This document shows, piece after piece, positions 1 to 7,059 of a DNA stretch of 18,376 nucleotides. The position numbers and the translations under genes were made by a program. Below the pieces are notes generated by a model that did no database searches, was not told the origin of the DNA, and saw nothing but the letters and a program-made list of their open reading frames with translations. Within the stretch, counting starts at the first letter, position 1. Every line of letters starts with the position of its first letter. This DNA comes from Halomonas halophila (GTDB taxonomy: Bacteria; Pseudomonadota; Gammaproteobacteria; Pseudomonadales; Halomonadaceae): NCBI GenBank assembly GCA_002433675.1, contig DJIP01000340.1, positions 1-18,376 of the forward strand. Reading direction: 5' to 3'.

Positions 1-430
1 AGAAACAAGGACAAGGTCATGGCAGGTGAGATCGCTTGTAACGGAAAAGTTCGGCTGATCGCAAGGCTCTCACATGTAGCCGCCCATGTCGCGGGTGCCG
101 ATCTGTGTGGACGCTGGTGTGGTGGCAATGGCGTTCATTGCATATTGTTACATTATGGATGGATGAGAGGCAGCGTGACCTCGAGATCGTCGGCGGGACG
201 ATAGCCAGCTCCAGGCCCCGGAGCGACAGCGGGCCTGGAAGCCTGCTCGGACATCCGCTCCGGTGCCGGGTCTATCGCCAGCTCCCCAACAATGAGGGAA
301 GCCGAGGGTAAAGACGGACACCGGCCAGTAGCACAGCTGGCCTGCCACTGATGCACCAACATCACCGGTCATGATCGTCAGGTAGTGTTCCGCTCTTTTA
401 GTTACGGAACCGAGGAAACAAGGAGATGTG
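1..430. other. Intergenic/unassigned left flank
   Basis: No reading frame here has a recognisable product or a convincing ribosome binding site. A short minus-strand frame near 153-365 and a plus frame at 19-204 read as low-information sequence. Two inverted repeats are present. One has 9-bp arms (210-218 and 231-239) around a 12-nt loop. The other is GTTCCG/CGGAAC at 387-392 and 405-410, just upstream of the YeeE gene. Neither is followed by a T-run, so they are not obvious terminators; the second could be an operator. The region may be a decayed gene, but I see nothing to identify it. Confidence 0.5.
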
Positions 431-1354
431 ATGGCTCTGTTGGTCTCCCTGCTGCTGGCTGTCGCGCTGGGGTGGCTCGCCCAGCGTACCGGTCTTTGCA
501 TGGTGCGGGCGGTTCAGGGGATACGCATGTGGCGGCCGGGTCTGCTGTTGACCATCGTCGGCTGCGGCGTCTGGTTCTGGCTTGCCAGCCCCCTGTTCAT
601 CCATTTCCCTCTTGGCGAGGTGCTAAGACGTCACGCGATAGGCTGGCCTTTCGCCGTCGGTGGGCTGCTGTTTGGCCTGGCTGCGGCGGTCAATCATGGC
701 TGTTCGATCTCGACCCTTTCCGCCCTGGCGCGGGGGCAATGGCACATGCTCGCCACTATTCTTGGCTGGGTGCTGGGTTGGTGGGTGCTGTATCTGGGCG
801 CCCCAGATATCTCCTACACCCGTCTGTCGACGATCTTCACGCCGGCCTGGTGGCTGGTACTGAGCATCATCGCAGTCTCGCTGCTGGCGATCTGGCGGCT
901 GTCGCCGGCTCACCGCCGTATCTACGCGGGTGTCGTGGTGTTCGGCGCGGTAGGTGGTCTGTTGGGCGTGCTGGAACCACTGTGGTCGCCGAGTCAGTTG
1001 ATTCGAGACGTCACCGAGCGGCCTCTGGCGATGGACATGGCCGTCGCCTGGCCTAGTCTCGGACGCGTCCTTATCAGCGTCGCGATCCTGGCGGGAATGC
1101 TGGTAGCGGCGCGAGCCCACTTCCGACCGGGCGAGTATCAGGGGACCCTGGGGCGCTGGATGAAGCATCTGCTGGCCGGAATCGTGATGGGCATCGGTGC
1201 CTCGCTTGCGCTGGGAGGCAACGATCTGCAGCTATTGATCGCGCTGCCGGCAGGCTCGCCGGGAGCGGTCGTCGCCCTGGCCTGCATGATCGCCGGCATC
1301 TGGATAGGGCTCGCCATCGAGGAACGTTGGGAGCGACGCCAAGACCAAGACTAG
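431..1354 (+). CDS. YeeE/YedE family membrane protein (thiosulfate permease-like)
   Basis: 307-residue polytopic inner-membrane protein with about nine hydrophobic segments. It belongs to the YeeE/YedE (TsuA-like) family, whose characterised members import thiosulfate for cysteine synthesis or sulfur metabolism. Supporting motifs are a cysteine at residue 23 in the first segment (QRTGLCMVRAVQG) and a second at residue 91 in NHGCSIST, both typical positions of the family's conserved cysteines. A GGND...LP...SP signature lies near the C-terminus. The start is taken as ATG 431, because AAGGAG at 420-425 is 5 nt upstream; the GTG at 428 would be too close. No TusA-like partner is encoded nearby, although many relatives are paired or fused with one. 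The substrate is inferred from the family; sulfur-compound transport is likely but not shown here. Confidence 0.88.
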   Translation: MALLVSLLLAVALGWLAQRTGLCMVRAVQGIRMWRPGLLLTIVGCGVWFWLASPLFIHFPLGEVLRRHAIGWPFAVGGLLFGLAAAVNHGCSISTLSALARGQWHMLATILGWVLGWWVLYLGAPDISYTRLSTIFTPAWWLVLSIIAVSLLAIWRLSPAHRRIYAGVVVFGAVGGLLGVLEPLWSPSQLIRDVTERPLAMDMAVAWPSLGRVLISVAILAGMLVAARAHFRPGEYQGTLGRWMKHLLAGIVMGIGASLALGGNDLQLLIALPAGSPGAVVALACMIAGIWIGLAIEERWERRQDQD

Positions 1355-1395
1355 GCGAGGCCAATGGCGGTCGTCAGACACTTCGACAGTGGATT

Positions 1396-1413
1396 GTCTG
1401 ACCATTGTCAGAC
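1396..1413. repeat. GTCTGAC-N4-GTCAGAC inverted repeat
   Basis: Perfect 7-bp arms around CATT, in the gap between the convergent YeeE and DUF1090 genes. A third copy of GTCAGAC lies at 1373-1379. There is no T-run, so this is a weak terminator at best. The dyad is also the shape of a GntR-type operator, but no start codon lies downstream of it. Confidence 0.45.
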
Positions 1414-1480
1414 TGGCGGCGCGACCAGCGCTTGACGCTCTGCGGCTGGCACTGTCCCTCGAATGGCAGCCGTACAAGGT

Positions 1481-1888
1481 TCAACTGGCCGACGGCAACA
1501 GCACCTTGAGCGCGGCGATGCGAGCGTTGAGCATCTCGATGGCAACCTCGAGAGCCTCGCGTTTACGCGTTATCTGGCCGATATCACCCTCATCGAAGGC
1601 TTCGTTCAATTCCTGCTGGCGCTGTTCCACCATCTGCTGACCCTCACGTACGCGTGACTCTGCCTCGCTGAGTACGTCTTCGCTGGTGCAGCCGCTTCGG
1701 ACGCCATCCAGGGCGAGTTCCAGTTCATTCACCCTTGCGGTGTCCTCGGCATGACGCGCGAAGGCGAGGTCATGCTCGAGTGCCTGCGCGCGCTGGTCGC
1801 AGCTATCCCTCGAGCCATCGGCCATGGCCAGGGTGCTCAGCAGCAGCCAGACAGGCGTCAGCAGCAGGGTGTGGCGGTTAAAAGGCAT
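1481..1888 (-). CDS. DUF1090 family periplasmic protein
   Basis: 135-residue small secreted protein matching the DUF1090 (E. coli YqjC-like) pattern; its function is unknown. An N-terminal signal peptide with hydrophobic core at about residues 8-21 ends in AMA, predicting cleavage after residue 23. The mature part is almost entirely helical and charged, with coiled-coil character (stretches such as EQRQQELNEAF). It has two cysteines, at 30 and 67, spaced as in the family and able to form a disulfide in the periplasm. The start is ATG 1888 with GGGGA about 6 nt upstream. The gene is monocistronic and converges with the YeeE gene, separated by 126 bp. In enterobacteria the relatives sit with yqjD/yqjE, which are not present here. 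Confidence 0.8.
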   Translation of the reverse strand: MPFNRHTLLLTPVWLLLSTLAMADGSRDSCDQRAQALEHDLAFARHAEDTARVNELELALDGVRSGCTSEDVLSEAESRVREGQQMVEQRQQELNEAFDEGDIGQITRKREALEVAIEMLNARIAALKVLLPSAS

Positions 1889-2198
1889 ACGGCGTCCCCA
1901 CGACTTTATGATTGTGGCGCCAGCCTAGCGTGTGAAAACCGAGCTTGAACAGGGTCTCTGCTGAGGGGATTGTAATACTTAAGTGGGAAGCGAAGTCAGC
2001 GGTAGCGATAGCAAAGGCGCCATGCCGGGGCTCGCTATGACCGAGGCGCCGATCAGCCACGGCCAAACGACGAGACAGAGCTCGAAAATGGCGCATTATT
2101 GCAGGATGGGGGAGGTCTGGATCGCGCAGCGGGTGGAAGTGCTGTGAAAGGCAGAACGCAGCGAAGCAAGAGCGCTGTGACCAGGAAAGGGGAGGGCC
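1889..2198. other. Intergenic region between DUF1090 gene and tRNA-Gly
   Basis: About 310 bp with no supported gene. It must contain the DUF1090 promoter (minus strand) and the 3' processing region of the tRNA transcript. A possible minus-strand -10/-35 pair lies near 1928-1950 but is too weak to call. A long minus-strand frame crosses it and the tRNA; it is rejected as an artefact. Confidence 0.5.
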
Positions 2199-2272
2199 TG
2201 GAGCGGGTGAAGGGAATCGAACCCTCGTCTTAAGCTTGGGAAGCTTCTGCTCTACCATTGAGCTACACCCGC
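2199..2272 (-). tRNA. tRNA-Gly (anticodon CCC)
   Basis: 74 nt including an encoded CCA (2199-2201 on the plus strand). The minus-strand sequence folds into a full cloverleaf: acceptor GCGGGTG/CACCCGC, D-arm GCTC/GAGC with AATGGTA loop, anticodon loop TTCCCAA, and T-arm GAGGG/CCCTT with loop TTCGATT, followed by discriminator T. The layout matches E. coli tRNA-Gly(CCC) closely. The outermost anticodon-stem pair (27-43) is G-A, a mismatch where E. coli has A-T. The CCC anticodon reads the GGG glycine codon. Confidence 0.96.
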
Positions 2273-2284
2273 AAGGCGGTTTTG

Positions 2285-2314
2285 ATAGTAAACTCAATTG
2301 GTTGAGCTAGGCAA
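2285..2314 (-). promoter_or_regulatory. Putative promoter of tRNA-Gly
   Basis: Minus-strand -35 TTGCCT (2309-2314) and -10 TACTAT (2285-2290) with an 18-bp spacer, about 13 bp before the mature 5' end. The spacer contains the dyad CTCAA-N4-TTGAG. Both boxes fit sigma-70. Confidence 0.6.
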
Positions 2315-2544
2315 GCTGTCTCGCGTCTGTTCTTTAGATGTGAGCGTAAGTGGCTGTTTTTTCGTCACAGCACTGTGCCGTGAGAGATACCCTGTCGAGT
2401 GACCTGAGCACTGAGTGTTCTGAGGAGTCTCCGTCGCCGTATTCTTCAGGTCGGAAAATTCCCTTGTCGTAACTCTCTACCGCATTGTTCTGGACCGCTG
2501 GTTGAGGACTTCTGGAGAGAAAGGCTTCCATCTTTTCCTGCAGA

Positions 2545-2570
2545 ATAAAAGGCACGCATCCTTGCGTGCC
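2545..2570 (-). terminator. Rho-independent terminator of the sulfatase gene
   Basis: Perfect 8-bp stem GGCACGCA/TGCGTGCC (2551-2558, 2563-2570) with a 4-nt loop. On the minus strand it is followed by TTTTATTCTG. It lies about 48 bp after the sulfatase stop and in the right orientation. Confidence 0.85.
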
Positions 2571-2618
2571 GTCAAGACAATATCCCTGAAGCATCTACTT
2601 TAGCAGCATCATGCGGCT

Positions 2619-4256
2619 CTACTGGCCAGTGGGAGGATCTTGAAGCTGCTCTAGTACCTTATCCAGGCTAAAGCTGGCTGCTTCCATGCGGGGCGGGAAC
2701 TCTTTAAAAGTCTCCAGGAACTGCGCCACATACTGCTGAGCTGGTACGAGCATGAAGGCATGATCCAACTGCCAGTCATAGAACGTATTCGATGTCAGCT
2801 GGGAGCGCTCGTACGGATCTCTGCGAAGATTGAACATCAGCGGAACACGAAGTGGGGTGAAGGGGTTTGCCCAGACCTTGAAGGTTCCCTGAGCACGCTG
2901 TTCCATGAAGATGAGCTTCCAGTCATCATAACGCATGGCAGTGAGGTCGCCGTCGTCAGAGAAGTAGAAAATCTCGTGTCTGGGCGTTTCTTCAGATTCA
3001 CCGGTCAAGAATGGCAGGAAGTTATAGCCATCAAGGTGGACATTGTATTCTCTACCGATGGCTTGCACGCCACCTTCCAGCAAATCTTCTTTCACTGAGT
3101 CGTTGCCAGCTGCTGCGAGTAGAGTCGGCATCCAATCCATGTGGTGCATGACGCGGTTCGAGATTGAACCCTCTTCGATGTGGCCCGGCCAGCGGACCAT
3201 GGCCGGCACTCGCCATCCACCTTCCCAGTTGGTGTTCTTTTCACCGCGGAATGGTGTCATACCCGCGTCAGGCCAGGTATTCATGTGAGGGCCGTTATCG
3301 GTCGAGTAAAAGACGATAGTGTTCTCGGAGATTCCGAGTTCATCGAGTTTTTCAAGGAACTGGCCGACATGCATGTCGTGCTCGACCATGCCATCCGAGT
3401 ACTCATCCTGGCCAGACACTCCCCGCATTTCGTCCTTCACGTGAGTTCTGAAGTGCATGCGCGTAGCGTTCCACCACACAAACCAGGGCGTTCCCTCAGC
3501 AGTCTTCCGCTCTATGAAATCCAGCGCCGCTGCGGATGACTCCTCGTCAATGGTTTCCATACGTTCTTTGGTGAGAGGACCTGTATCTTCTATTTCTCCG
3601 TCAGCAGAGGAACGAATGACACCTCTAGGTCCAAAGGCTTCTCGGAAAGTCTCTCCATTGGCCAGTTCCATATCGCCTGGATAGTCAGGAAGCTCAGGTT
3701 CTTCTTCTGCGTTGAGGTGGTACAGGTTTCCAAAGAACTCGTCAAAGCCATGGTTGGTCGGCAGGTGTTCATCGCGGTCGCCTAGATGGTTTTTGCCGAA
3801 TTGGCCTGTGGCGTAACCCTCAGCTTTAAGAAGGCCGGCAATCGTCGGGTCTTCAACACTTATACCTTCTTGGGCACCTGGCATGCCTACCTTGGATAAA
3901 CCAGATCTGAAGACACTTTGTCCAAGAATAAAAGAGGATCGACCGGCAGTACAGGATTGCTCACCGTAGTAGTCAGTGAACATCATCCCTTCGTCAGCGA
4001 TACTGTCAATATTCGGAGTTTGGTATCCCATTAATCCATGAGTATAGGCGGATACGTTTGACTGCCCGATGTCATCGCCCCACAGTACCAGGATGTTGGG
4101 CTTTCCGGCTGCTTCTTGATGAGTGTCCTGCGCTGCATTATCACTTGTGTCTGTGCTTTGTTGGGCAAAAGCCTGCGAGCTTATTGAGCTCACCAAGACA
4201 GCGGCTATGGGAACAGTGCTCCATCTGGCGAGTGAAGTTAACTTTGGTTTAGCCAC
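2619..4256 (-). CDS. Secreted type-I sulfatase (arylsulfatase family)
   Basis: 545-residue alkaline-phosphatase-superfamily sulfatase that hydrolyses sulfate esters outside the cytoplasm. A signal peptide occupies residues 1-31 (hydrophobic 14-31, AFA then QQ). The catalytic motif is C102-T-A-G-R106, in which the cysteine is converted to formylglycine by a maturation enzyme. The Ca-binding pair D61-D62 sits in LWGDDIG, and a later TDNGPH supplies further metal ligands. Start is GTG 4256, preceded by GGGAGGT at 5 nt; the overlapping ATG at 4260 is in another frame. The gene stands alone, with a terminator at 2551-2570. No formylglycine-generating enzyme is in the window. Base composition is clearly lower in GC than neighbouring genes, suggesting acquisition by transfer. 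The natural substrate cannot be read from sequence; the family also includes choline- and glycan-sulfatases. Confidence 0.93.
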   Translation of the reverse strand: MAKPKLTSLARWSTVPIAAVLVSSISSQAFAQQSTDTSDNAAQDTHQEAAGKPNILVLWGDDIGQSNVSAYTHGLMGYQTPNIDSIADEGMMFTDYYGEQSCTAGRSSFILGQSVFRSGLSKVGMPGAQEGISVEDPTIAGLLKAEGYATGQFGKNHLGDRDEHLPTNHGFDEFFGNLYHLNAEEEPELPDYPGDMELANGETFREAFGPRGVIRSSADGEIEDTGPLTKERMETIDEESSAAALDFIERKTAEGTPWFVWWNATRMHFRTHVKDEMRGVSGQDEYSDGMVEHDMHVGQFLEKLDELGISENTIVFYSTDNGPHMNTWPDAGMTPFRGEKNTNWEGGWRVPAMVRWPGHIEEGSISNRVMHHMDWMPTLLAAAGNDSVKEDLLEGGVQAIGREYNVHLDGYNFLPFLTGESEETPRHEIFYFSDDGDLTAMRYDDWKLIFMEQRAQGTFKVWANPFTPLRVPLMFNLRRDPYERSQLTSNTFYDWQLDHAFMLVPAQQYVAQFLETFKEFPPRMEAASFSLDKVLEQLQDPPTGQ

Positions 4257-4658
4257 GACATACCTCCCTGGTACCCATAGGATGAAACGCTCGGAATCGC
4301 CTTGGTTTTGGCGATCGATTTAGTATAGTTTTTTCCAAGAATCACGCCAGTATTACTAATGTTAAATATTTGTGTATTGTAAAATCTTTGAAAGCATTTG
4401 TTTTCTCTGGGTTTTCGGGCTAGGGGAAGATTTCGGAGCGTTGGTGTCAACGTTGTTTCTCGAGCCATGCAGGCCCTGATTTACTGCTCGCGTAGTCAGT
4501 TTTTCGTTCTGTGACTTTGTTTTTTTGTTATTTTTCGAAACGCGTTCGTGGTTCAATTCCTATGAAACGAGACCTTGTTAGTTTTTCTTGTTTATTACAT
4601 GATTGGTAATCGCGTTATATAATTTTAAATATGCTACTTTTTATTGCAGGAGGCATTT
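4257..4658. other. AT-rich region upstream of sulfatase
   Basis: About 400 bp that is markedly AT-rich, with runs such as TTTTTTT near 4519. It must hold the sulfatase promoter (minus strand); TATACT near 4322-4327 is a possible -10, without a convincing -35. Two minus-strand frames of 64 and 76 codons (4362-4556, 4238-4468) have no recognisable product and are probably chance frames. The right end carries a plus-strand promoter, described separately. Confidence 0.5.
4618..4623 (+). promoter_or_regulatory. Putative -10 box (TATAAT) for the small ORF at 4659
   Basis: A perfect TATAAT, 25 bp before a strong Shine-Dalgarno. The -35 is poor (TTACAT at 4595-4600, 17-bp spacer). It overlaps a dyad ATTAC-N7-GTAAT (4594-4598, 4606-4610), the T-N11-A form of LysR-type sites, so an activator could compensate. 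Confidence 0.45.
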
Positions 4659-4736
4659 GTGATCGCGGTGATAGCGATCTATATGGTCTATCCAATGATC
4701 TGGGTTTTATACGTAAAGTCGACGAGCGCTGGTTAG
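4659..4736 (+). CDS. Candidate 25-residue single-pass membrane peptide
   Basis: Short GTG-initiated frame of 25 codons ending in TAG. The Shine-Dalgarno AGGAGG (4648-4653) is 5 nt before the start, the best in the region, and a TATAAT lies upstream. The peptide is a single hydrophobic segment (IAVIAIYMVYPMIWVLYV) followed by a short polar tail KSTSAG, as in small inner-membrane proteins. I recognise no family. The YPMIWVLYV stretch also resembles the first membrane segment of sugar ABC permeases (MalF/MalG type), so it could be a decayed fragment of such a gene; downstream sequence gives no further permease homology that I can see. The signals favour a real small gene, but length alone makes this uncertain. 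Confidence 0.4.
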   Translation: MIAVIAIYMVYPMIWVLYVKSTSAG

Positions 4737-4989
4737 GCAAGTCAAGAATCGGTGAGGAAGTGAAGTCTACGAAGTGTTAATGGACATTTGACCGAGTTGG
4801 CGCACCAGCTGATTTTTAACACCGTATTACCGAGCGCTGGCACTTTTCATGCACGCCCTGGTTGGAGCGTCTCGGTGGTTGGTTCCTGCAAGCCGCAATC
4901 CAGGCACAGGGCTCGCCAGGCGCGGTGGGCGGCAACCGGGCGGTTCTTGCAGCCATCGGCGCGTGGTGGCGCCAATGGCTACGATGTGA

Positions 4990-5004
4990 CCGCGACAATC
5001 GCGG
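4990..5004. repeat. Short hairpin downstream of the MCP gene
   Basis: CCGCGA/TCGCGG with a 3-nt loop, about 8 bp after the MCP stop codon. There is no T-run, so it may only protect the mRNA 3' end or be a weak terminator. Confidence 0.35.
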
Positions 5005-5011
5005 GTGTTGC

Positions 5012-6265
5012 TCAGAGCTTACGAATCGCCGCCGAGACGTTGTGGGCACCGTCCAGGATCTCGCGTATGACCAGTTGCGCCTCACCTACCCGCTGCTGAC
5101 TGAGCTCGCTGCGGGTGGCCACCTCGGTAATCTTCTGGTTGGCCAGTCGAATACGTTCGTTGTTGTCGTTAAGTACCTGGGTGATCTGCTCGGCGGCGCG
5201 GGTAGAGCCCTGAGACAGTTCGCGAACCTCCTGGGCCACCACCGCAAATCCGCGGCCATGCTCGCCGGCGCGCGCCGCTTCGACCGCCGCGTTCAGCGCC
5301 AGCAGGTTGGTCTGCTGTGCAATCCGTGAGATGGAGTCGGTGATGTTGTTGATCGCTCGCGTTTGCTCCTCCAGGGCGGCCACGATGGCTTGGGTCGCCT
5401 TGATCTCGTCGGCGGCCTGGCGCGACGACTCGACAGCCTCTTCGAGCTGGACCAGGCCATTGTCGGCGATGGTCTCGGTCTGCTCCGCGGTGACTCGCGC
5501 AGACTCCACGGCACCGCGAGCGGCGTCTTCAGCCTCGACGGAGCGGGTGATGTCGGTGGCGAACTTGACCACCCGTGTCACCTTGCCGGTTTCGTCGATC
5601 ACCGGGTTGTAGGTGGCCTCGAGCCAGACGGTGCGTCCACTGGCGGTTATGCGTCTGAAGCGTCCCTGCTTGAAGGTGTTGGCGGCCAGCTCTTGCCAGA
5701 AGTCGGGGTGATCCCGGTAGAAAGCGTCGTCGCAGAACATCCTGTGGTGACGTCCCCGAATGTCGTCGAGACGATAGCCCATGGTGGCCATGAAGTTGCC
5801 GTTGGCGCGCAGTATTTCGCCTTCCGGTGAGAATTCGATCACCGCCATGGACGCGTCGAGGGCGCTGAGCACAGCATCCTGACCGGACGCCGCAAGGCGA
5901 TCGTCGGTGACGTCATTGGCAATCTTGAGAATGTAGTGAACCTTGCCACGTGCGGAGCGCACAGGAAGGTAGGTCGCCTCCAGCCATAGCGGATTGCCAT
6001 TGGCGTCGATGCGGCGAAAGGTGCCGGTTTTCGATTGGCCGTCCGCCAGTCCCCGCCAGAATGCCTCGTAGGCGGGATCCTGATGAACCTCTGGCGGGCA
6101 GAACATGCGGTGGTGTTGACCGCGAATCTGATCGATCCGATAGCCGACGGTGGCCAGAAAGGCATCACTGGCTTCGCGGATAGTGCCGTCGGGACGAAAG
6201 ACAATACAGGCGGTGTGGCTATTCAGTGCGCGATACAGGGCGCTTATTCTTCTGGCCGATACCAT
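5012..6265 (-). CDS. Soluble PAS-PAS methyl-accepting chemotaxis protein (BdlA-like)
   Basis: 417-residue chemoreceptor without membrane segments, so probably cytoplasmic. Two PAS sensory domains (about residues 10-120 and 130-245) each contain the shared motif RHHRMFC or QHHRMFC and a WLEATY strand. They are followed by a short linker and the MCP signalling region with its highly conserved hairpin tip ([21 protein letters not shown]), which couples to CheA/CheW. Order and length match BdlA of Pseudomonas aeruginosa, which controls biofilm dispersal, and Aer-like redox receptors; the PAS ligand (haem or FAD) cannot be read here. The start is ATG 6265 with GAGGT 6 nt upstream; an in-frame TTG at 6268 is too close to it. 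It is transcribed alone from a sigma-28-type promoter at 6374-6400, linking it to the flagellar regulon. Confidence 0.92.
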   Translation of the reverse strand: MVSARRISALYRALNSHTACIVFRPDGTIREASDAFLATVGYRIDQIRGQHHRMFCPPEVHQDPAYEAFWRGLADGQSKTGTFRRIDANGNPLWLEATYLPVRSARGKVHYILKIANDVTDDRLAASGQDAVLSALDASMAVIEFSPEGEILRANGNFMATMGYRLDDIRGRHHRMFCDDAFYRDHPDFWQELAANTFKQGRFRRITASGRTVWLEATYNPVIDETGKVTRVVKFATDITRSVEAEDAARGAVESARVTAEQTETIADNGLVQLEEAVESSRQAADEIKATQAIVAALEEQTRAINNITDSISRIAQQTNLLALNAAVEAARAGEHGRGFAVVAQEVRELSQGSTRAAEQITQVLNDNNERIRLANQKITEVATRSELSQQRVGEAQLVIREILDGAHNVSAAIRKL

Positions 6266-6373
6266 CAAGTTACCTCGGGAGTGGAAGGTGCTGGGAGCAA
6301 GGTCGAAGCAGGTTCTTGTTTTTTCTTTTTAAAATGCCTTTTCCATCCTGGAGCCGGCACTGGAGCCGAACGG

Positions 6374-6400
6374 GTATCGGCCGATATCGGCCAAGCTTTA
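6374..6400 (-). promoter_or_regulatory. Sigma-28 (FliA) promoter of the chemoreceptor gene
   Basis: On the minus strand TAAAGCTT (6393-6400), an 11-bp spacer, then GCCGATAC (6374-6381). The textbook FliA site is TAAAGTTT-N11-GCCGATAA, so 14 of 16 positions match with the exact spacing. It lies about 110 bp before the MCP start codon. The CCGATATCGG palindrome in the spacer repeats part of the -10. Confidence 0.82.
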
Positions 6401-6714
6401 GTATCTTGCGAGCACTAATGAGGGAGAGCGCCCGGCCGCCGCGCGGAGAGCCGGCGGGTCAAGCGACGGAACACGGCGAGGCGGGGGCAGGAGGGGGGGC
6501 GACAAGGACTTGATGAGGTGGCGGCGAGAGGGGGGCCGGCTGACCGGCGAAACAGGCAGGCATCCGCAGGGCAGGCATCGGCAGCAAGGCAGCGGCCCGC
6601 CACCATTCGGTGCGGGCCTGACGGTAATAGGAAAAGGCAAGATCGCCTGAGTGGCGGACAGTAATGCCCGCTAGGCTTTCTAGCGTCAGAGCCAGCGTCA
6701 GCGTCAACTTGGCG
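6401..6714. other. GC-rich intergenic region between MCP promoter and azlD
   Basis: About 310 bp without a supported gene. It holds three long G-runs at 6483-6487, 6493-6499 and 6540-6545, a small hairpin CGCTAG-N5-CTAGCG (6669-6685), and four copies of GCGTCA between 6683 and 6717. The last copy overlaps the azlD stop. Minus-strand frames here are proline/arginine-rich and look like chance reading of GC-rich DNA. The hairpin could be a weak end to the azl transcript. Confidence 0.5.
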
Positions 6715-7059
6715 TCAGAACGAACCGGCCAATACCAGCGTGAGTCCGTAGGCGGCCACGCCGGCGGCGACCGGCCAGCCCAGCGATCGCGTTCGATACC
6801 ATACCGCCAGCGTCGCCAGCACCCCCACACCAGTGGCGCTCCAGCTGGCGATGCTCGGCTGGGCCGGTACCAACGAGACACCCAGGACCGCGGCGATCAT
6901 CAGAGGCCCCAAGACCGACAGCCACTGCGGCATCGGTTCGACGCTGTCCTCCGTGTTGCGCTCGGCGAGACGGCGGCGCATCCATATCAGCGGCGCCATG
7001 CGCATCAGCAGGGTGCCCAGGGTTGTCGCTATCACGGCCATCCACAGCGTAGTGCTCAT
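6715..7059 (-). CDS. azlD: AzlD family branched-chain amino acid export subunit
   Basis: 114-residue protein with about four membrane helices. It is the small partner of AzlC in the two-component AzlCD (YgaZH-type) exporter of branched-chain amino acids. The N-terminal sequence STTLWMAVIATTLGTLLMRMAP and the central PLMIAAVLGVSLVP are typical of AzlD. ATG 7059 is chosen because AAGGAG lies 6 nt upstream and because it overlaps the azlC stop as ATGA; an upstream in-frame start at 7116 would run deep into azlC. It is the last gene of the regulator-azlC-azlD operon. No strong terminator follows. Confidence 0.9.
   Translation of the reverse strand: MSTTLWMAVIATTLGTLLMRMAPLIWMRRRLAERNTEDSVEPMPQWLSVLGPLMIAAVLGVSLVPAQPSIASWSATGVGVLATLAVWYRTRSLGWPVAAGVAAYGLTLVLAGSF

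Larger units (their letters stand above)
2273..2618. other. Intergenic region between tRNA-Gly and sulfatase 3' end
   Basis: About 346 bp of lower-GC sequence. It holds the tRNA promoter and the sulfatase terminator. An 86-codon minus-strand frame (2334-2594) reads straight through the terminator hairpin and has no recognisable product, so it is not called. Confidence 0.5.

Noticed and set aside
1878..2297. 139-codon minus-strand frame crossing the tRNA, containing SSMVEQKLPKLKTRVRFPSPAP
   Set aside because: This peptide is the well-known false translation of a tRNA gene; the frame also runs through the non-coding region and the start of the DUF1090 gene.
2334..2594. 86-codon minus-strand frame after the sulfatase
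   Set aside because: It reads through the sulfatase terminator hairpin and T-run and has no recognisable product.
4330..4370. Sigma-54 promoter for the sulfatase (minus strand TGGCGTGATTCTTGGA)
   Set aside because: The -24-like element is fair but the essential GC of the -12 element reads GG, and no enhancer site or sigma-54 activator is nearby.
4238..4556. Two minus-strand frames (76 and 64 codons) upstream of the sulfatase
   Set aside because: One overlaps the sulfatase start in another frame; both are lysine/asparagine-rich as expected of random AT-rich DNA, with no family match and no clear ribosome binding site.
2199..4800. Genomic island integrated at tRNA-Gly
   Set aside because: The low-GC block is on the 5' side of the tRNA, and no integrase or duplicated tRNA 3' end was found; only a compositional difference is reported.
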